Assembly: GCF_020176955.2 (NCBI RefSeq) | Contig: NZ_JAIUCZ020000002.1 | Span: 310,001-374,000, forward strand | Reading direction: 5' to 3' | Origin: Nocardia sp. alder85J | GTDB lineage: Bacteria > Actinomycetota > Actinomycetes > Mycobacteriales > Mycobacteriaceae | DNA length: 64,000 nt | Shown here: positions 15,299-27,077 of the stretch, piece by piece | How the letters are laid out: every line of letters starts with the position of its first letter | How positions within the stretch are numbered: the stretch's first letter is position 1 | The notes under the pieces: model-generated | The model's database searches: none | The model's input: the letters and a program-made list of their open reading frames with translations, nothing else | What the model was told of the DNA's origin: nothing | Position numbers and translations under genes: made by a program

Positions 15299-16405
15299 AT
15301 GAGAGTCGTACCTATGGCTAGCGACAGCGGTGCGCGGACGTATCCGTTCGTGGTCGGGATCGAGCTGGACGGGGAGGGGTACCACCCTGCCGCGTGGCGG
15401 CGGGCCGCGCACGAGCCGGATCGGCTGCTGACCGGGCCCACGTTGCGTACCCGGGTGACCGCTGTCGAGAATGCCGGGTTCACGTTCGCGACCTTCGACG
15501 ATTCGATCCTGCCGCCCGAATCGGGGCCGGCCGGGCGGGTCGATGCCACCACTCGCGCCACGTTCGTCGCGGCCACCACCAGCACGCTCGGGCTGGTGCC
15601 GGTGGCGGCGGCCACCTATGCCGAGCCGTTCCATCTGTCCTCGCAACTGGCGACGCTGGACTATGCCTCGCGCGGCCGGGCCGGTTGGCTGGTTGCCGAC
15701 GATCCGGCCGCCGCCCGCGCCTGGGGTGCGGCGCCGCGGTCGACGGCCGACGAGATACGCCGGGAGCGGGTGGATTCCGTCGAGGTCGCGCGGCGGCTGT
15801 GGGATTCGTGGGAGGACGACGCGGTGGTCCGCGACTACGCCTCCGGCCGGTTCCTGAATCGGGATCGGTTGCACTACATCGACTTCGTGGGGGAGACCTT
15901 CTCGGTGAAGGGGCCCGCCATCGTGCCGCGGCCGCCGCAGGGGCAGGTCGTGGTGTTCGGCTACGAGCCCGGCGATGTCGACGTGGTGGTGGTGCGCGGT
16001 GCGACGCGGGAGGCGACGGTCGCCGCCGCCGATGCCGCCCGGATCGCCGGTGCGACACTGGTTGTCGCCGATCTGGAGGTGGCGCTCGACACCCCGTCGG
16101 CGACCGCCGCGCAGCGGCTGGCCGAACTCGACGGGCACGAGAGTGCCACGGACACGGGCAGATTGCGCTTCACCGGCGCGGCGGCGGAGCTGGTGGCGTT
16201 GATCACCGAACTGTCCGGTGATCTCGACGGGGTCCGGTTGCATCCGGCCGTCGTCGACGAGGAACTGCCCGTGCTGTACCGGCTGGTGCTGCCCGCACTG
16301 TCGCGCGCCGGCCTGATCCAGCGTCCGGTCCCGGGGTCGACGCTGCGCGCGAATCTCGGCCTGTCCCGGCCCGCCAACCGATATGCGAAGGAGCACAGCC
16401 GATGA
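15299..16405 (+). CDS. LLM-class flavin-dependent oxidoreductase-like protein
   Basis: A 368-residue luciferase-like TIM-barrel protein. Landmarks are AATYAEPFHLSSQLATLDYASRGRAGWLV and, further on, RRLWDSWEDDAVV, both typical of the DszA/NtaA monooxygenase group. The middle-to-C-terminal part (about 230-300) is unusually diverged from classical members, so its flavin site may be altered. The start ATG 15299 has GGGGGAG 7 nt upstream; a TAGGCT -10 box lies at 15235-15240. It overlaps the next monooxygenase by 4 nt, and the two probably act together on a xenobiotic or sulfur/nitrogen-containing substrate. A flavin reductase gene is not nearby. Confidence 0.8.
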   Translation: MRVVPMASDSGARTYPFVVGIELDGEGYHPAAWRRAAHEPDRLLTGPTLRTRVTAVENAGFTFATFDDSILPPESGPAGRVDATTRATFVAATTSTLGLVPVAAATYAEPFHLSSQLATLDYASRGRAGWLVADDPAAARAWGAAPRSTADEIRRERVDSVEVARRLWDSWEDDAVVRDYASGRFLNRDRLHYIDFVGETFSVKGPAIVPRPPQGQVVVFGYEPGDVDVVVVRGATREATVAAADAARIAGATLVVADLEVALDTPSATAAQRLAELDGHESATDTGRLRFTGAAAELVALITELSGDLDGVRLHPAVVDEELPVLYRLVLPALSRAGLIQRPVPGSTLRANLGLSRPANRYAKEHSR

Positions 16406-17790
16406 CCGACGACCACGCGGCGGCCACCGGGCCCGGCGAGGTGCCGTTCCCGGACGCCCGAGTGCATTTCGGCATCTTCTTCCAGGGCGTCAACCACTCC
16501 ACCATCTGGTCGGATCCGGCCAGCGGCTCACAGATCGACTTCGAGACCTTCCGGCGGGTCGCCACCACCGCCGAACGCGGACTGTTCGACGCGTTCTTCC
16601 TCGGCGAGGGTCTGCGGCTGCGGGAGCAGGACGGCACACTGCTCGACACCGATATCGCCGGCCGCCCCGATGCCATTGCCCAGCTGGCGGCGCTGGCCGG
16701 GATCACCGAGCGGATCGGTCTGGTCGCCACACAGAACACCACCTACAACGAGCCCGCGGACCTGGCCCGGCGCCTGGCCGGGCTGGATGTGCTCTGCGGC
16801 GGCCGGGCCGGCTGGAACGCCGTCACCACCGACAATGCCTGGACGGGCGAGAACTTCCGCCGCGGTGGATATCTCGATCATGCGCTGCGCTACGAGCGGG
16901 CCGCCGAATTCCTCCGCGTCGCCCGCGAGATCTGGGATTCGTGGTCCGACAACGCGATCGCGCCGTCGCGGCACAGCCCGGCCTGGTTGCAGGGCGACAT
17001 CCGCCCGGTGGAGCGCGACAACGCGCACTTCCGCGTCTCGATCACACCCACGCTGCCGCGCAGTCCGCAGGGCCATCCGGTGATCTTCCAGGCCGGTGTC
17101 TCCCCGGCCGGACGCGATTTCGCCGCCGCCCACGCCGAGGTCATCTTCTCGCCCTACGGCACGAATTTCGATGAGGCCCTGGACTTCTCCCGCGACATCC
17201 GCCGCCGCCTGGCCGGCAACGGCCGCCCCGCCGACGACATCAGGATCCTGCCCGGCACCCAGATCGTGCTGGCGGAGAAGCAGTCCGAGGTGGAGGAGAA
17301 GGTCCGCTGGGTGCTGGAGAACCAGATCACCGGCGCCACCGCGCTGTCGCTGGTGGGTCAGGTGTGGGGCCGTGACCTCTCCGATCTCGACCCGGACGGC
17401 CCACTGCCGCAGGATGATCCGGTCGATTCGGCGATCTCCGGCACCCGCGGCGCCCAGCGCGACGGCCAGAACCGGCTCGAGATCGCCCAGCGGTGGCGCG
17501 CCCTCGCCGAGGAACAGCACCTCACCCTCCGCCAGGTGGCCGTCGCCACCTCGTTCCGCTCCGGCTTCCGCGGCACTCCCGGCCAGGTCGCCGACGAGCT
17601 GACCCGCTGGGTCCGCCACGGCGCCACCGACGGCTTCAACATCTCGCCCTACCAGGTGCCCACCGGCCTGGACGAGATCGTCGACTGGCTGGTTCCCGAA
17701 CTCCAGGAACGGGGTTCGTACCCCACCGCCTACACCGGCGCCACCCTGCGCGACCACCTCGGCCTGCGCCCGCCCACGACCCGCCGCTGA
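16402..17790 (+). CDS. FMNH2-dependent monooxygenase, NtaA/SnaA/DszA family
   Basis: A 462-residue luciferase-like monooxygenase. It opens with VHFGIFFQGVNHSTIW and has the family segments LFDAFFLGEGLRLREQ, TQNTTYNEPADLARRLAGLD, GRAGWNAVTT and PQGHPVIFQAGVSPAG. Relatives cleave nitrilotriacetate, dimethylsulfide, dibenzothiophene sulfone or long-chain alkane-type substrates with FMNH2 supplied by a partner reductase. The ATG overlaps the TGA of the upstream LLM gene (ATGA), which makes a two-gene operon. The C-terminus is intact (YTGATLRDHLGLRPPTTRR). The exact substrate cannot be told from the sequence. Confidence 0.9.
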   Translation: MTDDHAAATGPGEVPFPDARVHFGIFFQGVNHSTIWSDPASGSQIDFETFRRVATTAERGLFDAFFLGEGLRLREQDGTLLDTDIAGRPDAIAQLAALAGITERIGLVATQNTTYNEPADLARRLAGLDVLCGGRAGWNAVTTDNAWTGENFRRGGYLDHALRYERAAEFLRVAREIWDSWSDNAIAPSRHSPAWLQGDIRPVERDNAHFRVSITPTLPRSPQGHPVIFQAGVSPAGRDFAAAHAEVIFSPYGTNFDEALDFSRDIRRRLAGNGRPADDIRILPGTQIVLAEKQSEVEEKVRWVLENQITGATALSLVGQVWGRDLSDLDPDGPLPQDDPVDSAISGTRGAQRDGQNRLEIAQRWRALAEEQHLTLRQVAVATSFRSGFRGTPGQVADELTRWVRHGATDGFNISPYQVPTGLDEIVDWLVPELQERGSYPTAYTGATLRDHLGLRPPTTRR

Positions 17791-17990
17791 CCGGCCCGCG
17801 GCCGCGTCGCATCGGGCTGCCCGGACTTGCGCCGGTGCCGAATCTCCTGTCCTGCAACGCAACAGAACGTCAGGGCGAAGCGTAGCGTGCGCAGCTGACC
17901 CGACGGGCGCATCCCGCGTCATCGGCCGGCGCGGCTCACGCCGCCCGCCGGCTCGGTGTCGCGGCGCTCCAGGCGATCGAGCGCTACCGG

Positions 17991-19214
17991 TCAGGGCTGC
18001 CCGACGCAGTACAGCTCGGTACCGCGGCGCTCCAGGACGGTCGATCCGGTTGCCGCGAGGGTGATCAATTCGCCGTGATAGTCGGTACGCTGCAAGGGGA
18101 TTCTGGAGTTCTGCGCACCCGTGGCGGGATCGAGCACCGCGATCCCGTCGGTGACCGGCAGTAGCAGCTGCCCGGCCATCAGCGCGGGTGTGCCGAGGGC
18201 GTCGGCGGCGGTCCACATCGGATCGAAAGTCGTTGCGTTCAAGGCGATCACACTGTTGCCGGTGTATACGGCGAACGCCGAGCCGACCCGCGCGACGGTG
18301 GTGTTCTCCGACAGCGCGGCGGTGAGCCGGTGGGTCGTCACCAGATTCGCAGACGCGTCGTAGACGGCGAATTCCGGTGCGCTGGTATCGGTTCCGGGCA
18401 GATAGAGGACGACCCGATTCTCCGACACCGCGATCAGCCGGGCGCCGGGGACGGCGGCGCCGGGTTCGGTCAGCACATGCGAGCCGTACTCCTCGGGCAC
18501 GGTGCTGTCCTTGGGTGCGGGGTTCTGCACGGTGAGCCGGTCGGCGGGGTCGTCCGGGCAGTGCTCCAGCACCGCCAGCCGGGTGGAACTGGATGCGGCG
18601 GAAAACAATCGGCAACCCTTGCGGGGCTGGGTGCGCGGATTCACCGGGGCGTCGACGTAGCCGTACTCCAGCGTGCGCACCAGATCCGAGCGCCACACCT
18701 CCAGCCGGTCCGGCCCCTGCGCGACGGTGTACGTGCCGTCCATCGAGAAGATCACCTGCTGGTCCATGAAACTGCTGCGCGCGGTGCGCCGCGCCCCGGT
18801 GTCGGCGGCCAGCAGCGTGGTCTGACTGCACCCCCGGCGGTCCCGGTAGGTGGCGATCACCGCGCCGTACTGGGTCTCCGCGCCGCACAGCGGCATGTCC
18901 CGCTGGTACTTCCACAGTTGGTGACCGGTCACCGGATCGTGGCCGGTGAGCGTCCCGTCGTCGGCCGTCACGGCGACCCCGCTGACCGCCAGCGCACGAT
19001 CGGCCGCGCCGTCGGGCGCATGCCACAGCTCGTGTAGCGACTGCGGCAGCCGCTCGGCCGCGGCCGCCGGGGCCGCGGCACGCCCCGCCGGCTCGGAGAC
19101 CGTCGCGCGCGCATCGCTTTTCGCCCACACGACGACCACCAGGACCACCACGACGACGGCGATCACGGCTGCGGCAACGAGGTCGGCGCGCGTCCGCCGT
19201 TCGGGTACGAGCAC
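17991..19214 (-). CDS. Membrane-anchored PQQ-like beta-propeller protein (Rv3212-like)
   Basis: A 407-residue protein with one N-terminal transmembrane helix (a long Val-rich stretch, about residues 12-33) and an extracytoplasmic beta-propeller of PQQ-repeat type. Repeats recur as TGHDPVTGHQLWKY, LAADTGARR, AVYDASANLV, IALNATTFDPMW and AVLDPATGAQNSRI. Four or more cysteines (PLCGAE, RGCSQT, KGCRLF, EHCPDD) suggest disulfides outside the membrane. The GTG at 19214 is chosen because TAGGCT lies 7 nt upstream (leaderless) and because the length then equals that of the mycobacterial homologue Rv3212, from memory. It is divergent from nothing close; rhlE lies upstream on the same strand behind a strong terminator. 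Confidence 0.82.
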   Translation of the reverse strand: MLVPERRTRADLVAAAVIAVVVVVLVVVVWAKSDARATVSEPAGRAAAPAAAAERLPQSLHELWHAPDGAADRALAVSGVAVTADDGTLTGHDPVTGHQLWKYQRDMPLCGAETQYGAVIATYRDRRGCSQTTLLAADTGARRTARSSFMDQQVIFSMDGTYTVAQGPDRLEVWRSDLVRTLEYGYVDAPVNPRTQPRKGCRLFSAASSSTRLAVLEHCPDDPADRLTVQNPAPKDSTVPEEYGSHVLTEPGAAVPGARLIAVSENRVVLYLPGTDTSAPEFAVYDASANLVTTHRLTAALSENTTVARVGSAFAVYTGNSVIALNATTFDPMWTAADALGTPALMAGQLLLPVTDGIAVLDPATGAQNSRIPLQRTDYHGELITLAATGSTVLERRGTELYCVGQP

Positions 19215-19221
19215 GTCAGCG

Positions 19222-19227
19222 AGCCTA
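19222..19227 (-). promoter_or_regulatory. -10 box of a leaderless transcript for the beta-propeller protein
   Basis: TAGGCT on the minus strand, 7 nt before the GTG start at 19214. No ribosome site is visible. Confidence 0.55.
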
Positions 19228-19404
19228 TCCGATCCCGCCCCGGTCTTCGAATGCCGCCGTTCACCCGGACTCGGCCGACACCGCATCGTCATGACCGCGC
19301 CGACCGGCCCCGCCCCGCAGTCGTACGGCACAGCGTCCGAGCCGACCCCGCGGCAGCGCGGGCGACCTCGGCGGATCGTGTCGGGCGCCGTGGGGGAGTG
19401 CGGG

Positions 19405-19446
19405 GACGACGCTGCCCCGGATCGAGTGGTCCGGGGCAGCGTCGTC
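19405..19446 (-). terminator. Strong terminator of rhlE
   Basis: A perfect 17-bp stem (19405-19421 with 19430-19446) has an 8-nt loop. It starts 8 nt after the rhlE stop codon. It is one of the most stable hairpins in the window. Confidence 0.88.
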
Positions 19447-19453
19447 GTTCGGA

Positions 19454-21277
<1,824 letters not shown>

Positions 21278-21612
21278 CTCGCGCGCACGAGGTGTGGGGA
21301 GCACCGACGGCGGCCGGTCCACGATCGGACGGCTTGCCACCAGGGCGTACCACGGATCCGGCGGTTCTCCCGCCTGTGCCGTTCCCGGCATTCGTGCCGG
21401 CCGCACGCGGTGCCTCGGGGCAACCACGCTGGGCGGCGGGCGCCGCGGTCCGGCGCAACGGGCCCGGTGAAGGGCGCCGGCCGGCGCGGCGCGACGGTGT
21501 CGCGGATCTGGTGCGCGCACATTTTCGCGGGTAACGATCAACCCCTGCTCGGCTGCTCCGGCTCGATCGGCGAGCCGGCGTCTGTGAGCCGAAATTTTCG
21601 TTGCCCATGGAG

Positions 21613-21618
21613 ATTGTA
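21613..21618 (-). promoter_or_regulatory. Candidate -10 box for rhlE
   Basis: The minus strand reads TACAAT in an AT-richer patch (GTTATCACGCTACAATCTCC). No good -35 is present, which is common in actinobacteria. It lies about 336 nt upstream of the rhlE start. Confidence 0.45.
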
Positions 21619-21839
21619 GCGTGATAACTTTCCGCACCCGATTTCCGCCACCCGCAAATGAGGGGCGGTTTTGCGAGCGGCTCCGGATCGGGTTCCCGCG
21701 ACTGTCGGTGACAGCCGCTCGCCGCGCACGGTAACTGTCCCGCGCGGAGCACGGTGGCGATGCTGTGGCGCACGGGAATTCGCTGCATTTCGCGAATTCC
21801 GGCGGCCCTGCCGGGGTGCCGGGGCGAGGTACCGGCGGT

Positions 21840-21845
21840 TAGGGT
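21840..21845 (+). promoter_or_regulatory. -10 box of a leaderless transcript for the ferritin-like protein
   Basis: TAGGGT, followed by 7 nt and the ATG at 21853. No ribosome site lies between them. Confidence 0.55.
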
Positions 21846-21852
21846 GGACGGT

Positions 21853-22551
21853 ATGGGAGTGAACCCGCCGGCCGCGCCGCCCCTGTCCGACGAACCCGAA
21901 GCCCGCATCCCCGCCGACCATCCCGGCGTCACCGATCTGTTCGCCGTGCTCGCCTACGGCGAGATCTCGGCGTTCTATCGGCTGGCCGAGGAGGCCAAGC
22001 TGTCGCCGACGCTGCGCGGGAAGGTGGCGGCGGCCAAGATGGCCGCCGCCGAAATGGAACATTTCCAGACTCTGGAGCAGGCGCTCGCCGCGCGCGGGGT
22101 CGACGCCTTCGACGCGATGGCGCCGTTCGTGCGCGCGCTGGACGCCTATCACGGCTCCACCGACCCGTCGACATGGCTGGAGTCGATGGTCAAGTTCTAC
22201 GTCGGCGACGGCATCGCCGCCGATTTCTACACGATTCTGGCCGCCTCGCTGGCCCCCGAGGTGTCGAGTGTGGTCCGCGACGTGCTCGCCGAGACCAACC
22301 ACTCCGAATTCGTGGTCGAGGAGGTCCGCCGCGCGGTCGCGGTGAGCCGCTCCGAGCGCGACCGGCTCACCCTCTGGGGCCGTCGGCTGCTCGGGGAGGC
22401 GATCACCCAGGCCCAGTACGTGATGGCCCAGCGCGACGAGTTGACCGAACTGGTCCTCGGCGTCTCCGGCGACCTGAACGGCATCGCGGCGCTGTTCGAT
22501 CACATGCAGACCCGCCACACCGAGCGCATGCGGGCGCTGGGGCTGGCCTGA
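21853..22551 (+). CDS. Ferritin-like fold protein (MiaE-like, Rv3210c family)
   Basis: A 232-residue all-helical protein of the ferritin-like superfamily, of the type annotated as a tRNA-hydroxylase-like or ferritin-like fold-containing protein. Potential di-iron ligands lie in AYGEISAFYRLAEEA, AAAEMEHFQTLE (an ExxH pair), and later in DVLAETNHSEFVVEE. The function in actinobacteria is unknown. The ATG at 21853 follows TAGGGT by 7 nt; an in-frame ATG nearly 100 nt upstream would encode sequence not expected in the family. It has the same neighbours as in mycobacteria (rhlE on one side, DUF3107 on the other). Confidence 0.85.
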   Translation: MGVNPPAAPPLSDEPEARIPADHPGVTDLFAVLAYGEISAFYRLAEEAKLSPTLRGKVAAAKMAAAEMEHFQTLEQALAARGVDAFDAMAPFVRALDAYHGSTDPSTWLESMVKFYVGDGIAADFYTILAASLAPEVSSVVRDVLAETNHSEFVVEEVRRAVAVSRSERDRLTLWGRRLLGEAITQAQYVMAQRDELTELVLGVSGDLNGIAALFDHMQTRHTERMRALGLA

Positions 22552-22685
22552 TCCGGCCCCGCCCACGCGGCGCGGGATCCGTTCGCTGACAGCGCACCTG
22601 CGCCGATAACGGCCCGCCCCGCCACTGCACTAGCCTGGGACGAACCAGCAACTGGACACCAAGCACACCTAGTAGGAGGTTGGCC

Positions 22686-23901
<1,216 letters not shown>

Positions 23902-24870
23902 GTGACCGACCAACGGGCACCGGACCCGGCCGGGTATTGCCCGCCTGGGGAACCGCTGCAAGCGCGCTGGGACCCACTGCCGGAAGATCTGCCGGAACCG
24001 GACGTCGCGAAGCCGGGCCGGCTACGCCGATTCGTCGCCACCTACGGGTGGCGGGCCTACGCGCTACCGGTGCTGTCGGTGATCACGGTGCTGGTGGTGG
24101 TCGACGCGGTGCGCGGGGTGGATCAGCCCGGTGCGGCCGCGGCGCCCGCGGTGGGCCGGCTCAGCGGGCACGCCGACAAGGCCGGCATCATCGGCGCACC
24201 GCCCAAGGGCGACGGCAGTTTCGCCGGCAGGCTGTCCGGCTCGCTGCCCGCCGGCGGCCCGTACACCGAGTCCGGTGCGGGCACTTGGCATCTCGTCCCC
24301 GGGGTCACCCCGCAGGTGGGCGCGGCGCAGACCCATCTGTTCACCTACACCCTCGAGGTGGAGAACGGCGTCGACACCTCCGACATCGGCGGCGACGAAT
24401 CCGTCGCGACCATGGTGGAGGCGACGCTGGCCAATCCGAAGAGCTGGATCCACGATCCCCGCTTCGGTTTCCAGCGCATCGCCGGCGGCACCCCCGACTT
24501 CCGGATCTCACTCGCCTCGCGGCAGACCACCCGGCAGCTCTGCGGTTTCGAGATCCCCATCGACTCGTCCTGCTACAACTCCGACGACGGCCGCGTGGTG
24601 CTCTCCGACGTGCGCTGGGTGCGCGGCGCGGTGGCCTTCGACGGGGATGTCGGCTCGTACCGCCAGTACCAGATCAATCACGAGGTCGGGCACGCCATCG
24701 GCTATCACGACCACCAGCCGTGCGGCAGCGACGGCGGGCTGGCGCCGGTGATGATGCAGCAGACCTTCGGCGTCGCCAACGACGACATCGCGGCCCTCGA
24801 TCCCGAGGGCGTGGTGCCCATGGACGGCAAGAAGTGCCGCTTCAACCCCTGGCCGTATCCGCGCAACTAG
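23902..24870 (+). CDS. DUF3152 membrane-anchored zinc-metallopeptidase-like protein
   Basis: A 322-residue protein with a cytoplasmic N-terminus rich in Pro, one transmembrane helix (about 55-72, YALPVLSVITVLVVV) and an extracytoplasmic domain. That domain carries a metallopeptidase-type motif in QINHEVGHAIGYHDHQPCG (HExxH plus nearby His residues, near residue 260) and a downstream PVMMQQT that resembles a Met-turn. Cysteine pairs (QLCGFE and SSCYNS; QPCGSD and KKCRFN) are probably disulfides. DUF3152 proteins are common in actinobacteria and unassigned in function. The start GTG 23902 has the run GAGGGG directly before it. From memory the mycobacterial homologue is Rv3207c, next to moeZ. 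Confidence 0.85.
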   Translation: MTDQRAPDPAGYCPPGEPLQARWDPLPEDLPEPDVAKPGRLRRFVATYGWRAYALPVLSVITVLVVVDAVRGVDQPGAAAAPAVGRLSGHADKAGIIGAPPKGDGSFAGRLSGSLPAGGPYTESGAGTWHLVPGVTPQVGAAQTHLFTYTLEVENGVDTSDIGGDESVATMVEATLANPKSWIHDPRFGFQRIAGGTPDFRISLASRQTTRQLCGFEIPIDSSCYNSDDGRVVLSDVRWVRGAVAFDGDVGSYRQYQINHEVGHAIGYHDHQPCGSDGGLAPVMMQQTFGVANDDIAALDPEGVVPMDGKKCRFNPWPYPRN

Positions 24871-24915
24871 CCGTGCGGCACCATGGTGGGGAAGAACGAT
24901 CCGATTCGTGGCGTT

Positions 24916-24942
24916 GCACGTGTGGCGTTCACAGCCACGTGC
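24916..24942 (+). repeat. Inverted repeat upstream of moeZ
   Basis: GCACGTG-TGGC (24916-24926) pairs with GCCACGTGC (24934-24942) apart from a 2-nt bulge. It lies 35 nt before the moeZ start and could be an operator or a leader hairpin. Confidence 0.45.
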
Positions 24943-24976
24943 GCCGAACGAAGTCGATTCGAGGAGTCCGAGAAAC

Positions 24977-26158
24977 GTGTCACCAGCAACCCTGCCGCCC
25001 CTGGTGGAGCCTGCCGCGGAGCTGACCAGGGACGAGGTCGCCCGCTACAGCCGGCATCTGATCATCCCCGATGTCGGTGTCGATGGGCAGAAACGTTTGA
25101 AGAACGCCAAGGTCCTGGTGATCGGCGCGGGCGGGCTGGGCTCGCCGGCGCTGCTGTACCTGGCGGCCGCGGGCGTCGGCACGCTGGGCATCGTGGAATT
25201 CGACGAGGTCGACTCGTCGAATCTGCAACGGCAGATCATTCACGGTGAATCCGATATCGGCCGCAGCAAGGCCGACAGCGCGCGCGATTCCATCGTGGAG
25301 ATCAATTCCAATGTCACTGTGCAGCTGCACAAGATCCGGCTGGAGCCGGACAATGCCGTGGAGCTGTTCCGCGACTACGACCTGATCGTCGACGGCACCG
25401 ACAATTTCGCCACCCGCTATCTGGTGAACGACGCCGCCGTGCTGGCCGGCAAGCCGTACGTGTGGGGCTCGATCTACCGCTTCGAGGGCCAGGTCTCGGT
25501 GTTCTGGGAGGACGCCCCGGACGGTCGCGGCATCAACTACCGCGATCTGTACCCGGAGGCCCCGCCGCCGGGCATGGTCCCGTCCTGCGCCGAGGGCGGC
25601 GTGCTGGGTGTGCTGTGCGCGTCGATCGGCTCGGTCATGGTCACCGAGGCCATCAAGCTCATCACCGGTATCGGCGAGTCGCTGCTGGGCCGGCTGATGG
25701 TCTACGACGCACTCGACATGAACTACCGGACCATCAAGCTGCGCCGCGATCCGGCCCGGGAGCCGATCACCGGACTGATCGACTACGACGCCTTCTGCGG
25801 GGTGGTGTCCGAGGAGGGCCAGGCCGCCGCGATCGGCTCCACGATCACCGCGCGCGAGCTGAAGGACATGCTCGACGCCGGCAAGGACGTGGCGATCATC
25901 GACGTGCGCGAGCCGGTCGAATGGGACATCGTCCGGATCGAGGGCGCCACCCTGATCCCCAAGGACCGCATCCTCTCCGGGGAGGCCCTGTCGGAACTGC
26001 CGCAGAACCGCCCGATCGTGCTGCACTGCAAGTCGGGCGTGCGCTCGGCCGAGGCGCTGGCCGCGCTCAAACAGGCCGGCTTCTCCGACGCCACCCACCT
26101 GCAGGGCGGAATCCTGGCCTGGGCCAACCAGGTCGACCCGTCGCTGCCGGTGTACTGA
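24977..26158 (+). CDS. moeZ: Adenylyltransferase/sulfurtransferase MoeZ
   Basis: A 393-residue two-domain enzyme. The N-terminal ThiF/MoeB domain (about 15-260) has the nucleotide loop VLVIGAGGLGSPALLYLAAAG and the segment SNLQRQIIHG. It adenylates the C-terminus of sulfur carrier proteins. The C-terminal rhodanese domain (about 285-390) has the persulfide Cys in VLHCKSGVRSAEAL. In mycobacteria MoeZ activates sulfur carriers such as CysO and MoaD for cysteine and molybdopterin synthesis. The latter is also needed by the molybdoenzyme NarG encoded in this window. The start GTG 24977 has GAGGAG 11 nt upstream and gives the family's usual length. Confidence 0.95.
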   Translation: MSPATLPPLVEPAAELTRDEVARYSRHLIIPDVGVDGQKRLKNAKVLVIGAGGLGSPALLYLAAAGVGTLGIVEFDEVDSSNLQRQIIHGESDIGRSKADSARDSIVEINSNVTVQLHKIRLEPDNAVELFRDYDLIVDGTDNFATRYLVNDAAVLAGKPYVWGSIYRFEGQVSVFWEDAPDGRGINYRDLYPEAPPPGMVPSCAEGGVLGVLCASIGSVMVTEAIKLITGIGESLLGRLMVYDALDMNYRTIKLRRDPAREPITGLIDYDAFCGVVSEEGQAAAIGSTITARELKDMLDAGKDVAIIDVREPVEWDIVRIEGATLIPKDRILSGEALSELPQNRPIVLHCKSGVRSAEALAALKQAGFSDATHLQGGILAWANQVDPSLPVY

Positions 26159-26212
26159 CGCCCCCGCGGTAGCAGCCCGGCGCGGCTACCGTGGATGGAC
26201 AGGCGTCCGGGA

Positions 26213-26218
26213 TACGGT
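26213..26218 (+). promoter_or_regulatory. -10 box of a leaderless transcript for the TIGR02569-like protein
   Basis: TACGGT, followed by 7 nt and the GTG at 26226. No ribosome site is visible. Confidence 0.5.
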
Positions 26219-26225
26219 ACGGTCC

Positions 26226-27077
26226 GTGACTTCTGTGGAACCTCCCGAGCACGTGCGCGGCACGTTCGGGCTTCGCGAGGTGACGCCGGTCGCGCTCGGC
26301 GACTGGGAGGGCGGATGGCGCTGCGGTGACGTGGTGCTGAGCCCGGTGGCCGACCACGCCCGCGCGGCCTGGTCGGCGAAGGTGCGCGAGAACCTGAAGG
26401 TCGACGGCCTGCGCCTGGCCCGCCCGGTGCGTGCCACCGACGGCCGCTACGTGGTGTCGGGCTGGCGCGCGGACACCTACCTGGACGGCATGCCGGACGC
26501 CCGGCACGACGAGGTGGTGTCGGTGTCGCTGCGGCTGCACCGGGCGACCGCGGCGCTGGAGCGCCCCCGGTTCCTGTCGCAGCCGCCGGTCGCGCCGTGG
26601 GCGGATGTCGACGTCTTCGCCGCCGCCGACCGGGCGGCCTGGGAACCGGTGCCGCTGCGCACCCTGAAACTCGGTGGCATGCAACCGGCTACCTCGCCGG
26701 ACGGCCGGCGCAGCCTGCAGATGCTGACGCAGCTGTCCACCCTGCGCAAGCCGGTGCACACGCCGCCGCAGCTGGTGCACGGCGACCTGTTCGGGACGGT
26801 GTTGTTCGCCGGCGACGACGGGCCCGGCCTCACCGACATCACCCCGTATTGGCGGCCCGCCCCCTGGGCCGCGGGGGTGATCGTGGTCGACGCGCTGTCC
26901 TGGGGCGGCGCCGACGACGGCCTGCTGCGGCGCTGGACCGATCTGCCGGAGTGGCCGCAGATGTTGTTGCGCGCGGTCATGTTCCGGCTCGCGGTGCACG
27001 CGCTGCATCCGCGTTCCACCCCGGAGGCGTTCGCGGGGCTGGCCCGCACCGCCGATATGGTCCGCCTGATGGTCTAG
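26226..27077 (+). CDS. TIGR02569-like, aminoglycoside-phosphotransferase-fold protein
   Basis: A 283-residue protein with a kinase-like fold remnant. A catalytic-loop-like motif LVHGDLFGTVLF lies near residue 182, and LTDITPYWRPAPWAAGVIVVDAL follows where a metal-binding Asp would be. The N-lobe is reduced. The family is actinobacterial (Rv3205c by position, from memory) and its substrate is unknown. GTG 26226 follows TACGGT by 7 nt and is probably leaderless. Its stop overlaps the stop of the convergent GntR gene in CTAG, the second such case in the window. Confidence 0.78.
   Translation: MTSVEPPEHVRGTFGLREVTPVALGDWEGGWRCGDVVLSPVADHARAAWSAKVRENLKVDGLRLARPVRATDGRYVVSGWRADTYLDGMPDARHDEVVSVSLRLHRATAALERPRFLSQPPVAPWADVDVFAAADRAAWEPVPLRTLKLGGMQPATSPDGRRSLQMLTQLSTLRKPVHTPPQLVHGDLFGTVLFAGDDGPGLTDITPYWRPAPWAAGVIVVDALSWGGADDGLLRRWTDLPEWPQMLLRAVMFRLAVHALHPRSTPEAFAGLARTADMVRLMV

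Larger units (their letters stand above)
21278..21852. other. 575-nt divergent intergenic region with a probable long rhlE leader
   Basis: No credible coding gene is seen. On the minus strand a TACAAT -10 box at 21613-21618 predicts an rhlE mRNA leader of about 330 nt. Inside the leader a perfect 8-bp hairpin (CCGGCTCG 21558-21565 with CGAGCCGG 21571-21578) and several GC-rich palindromes occur. The rest (21650-21839) is the upstream region of the ferritin-like gene and shows nothing clear until its own -10 box. Confidence 0.5.
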
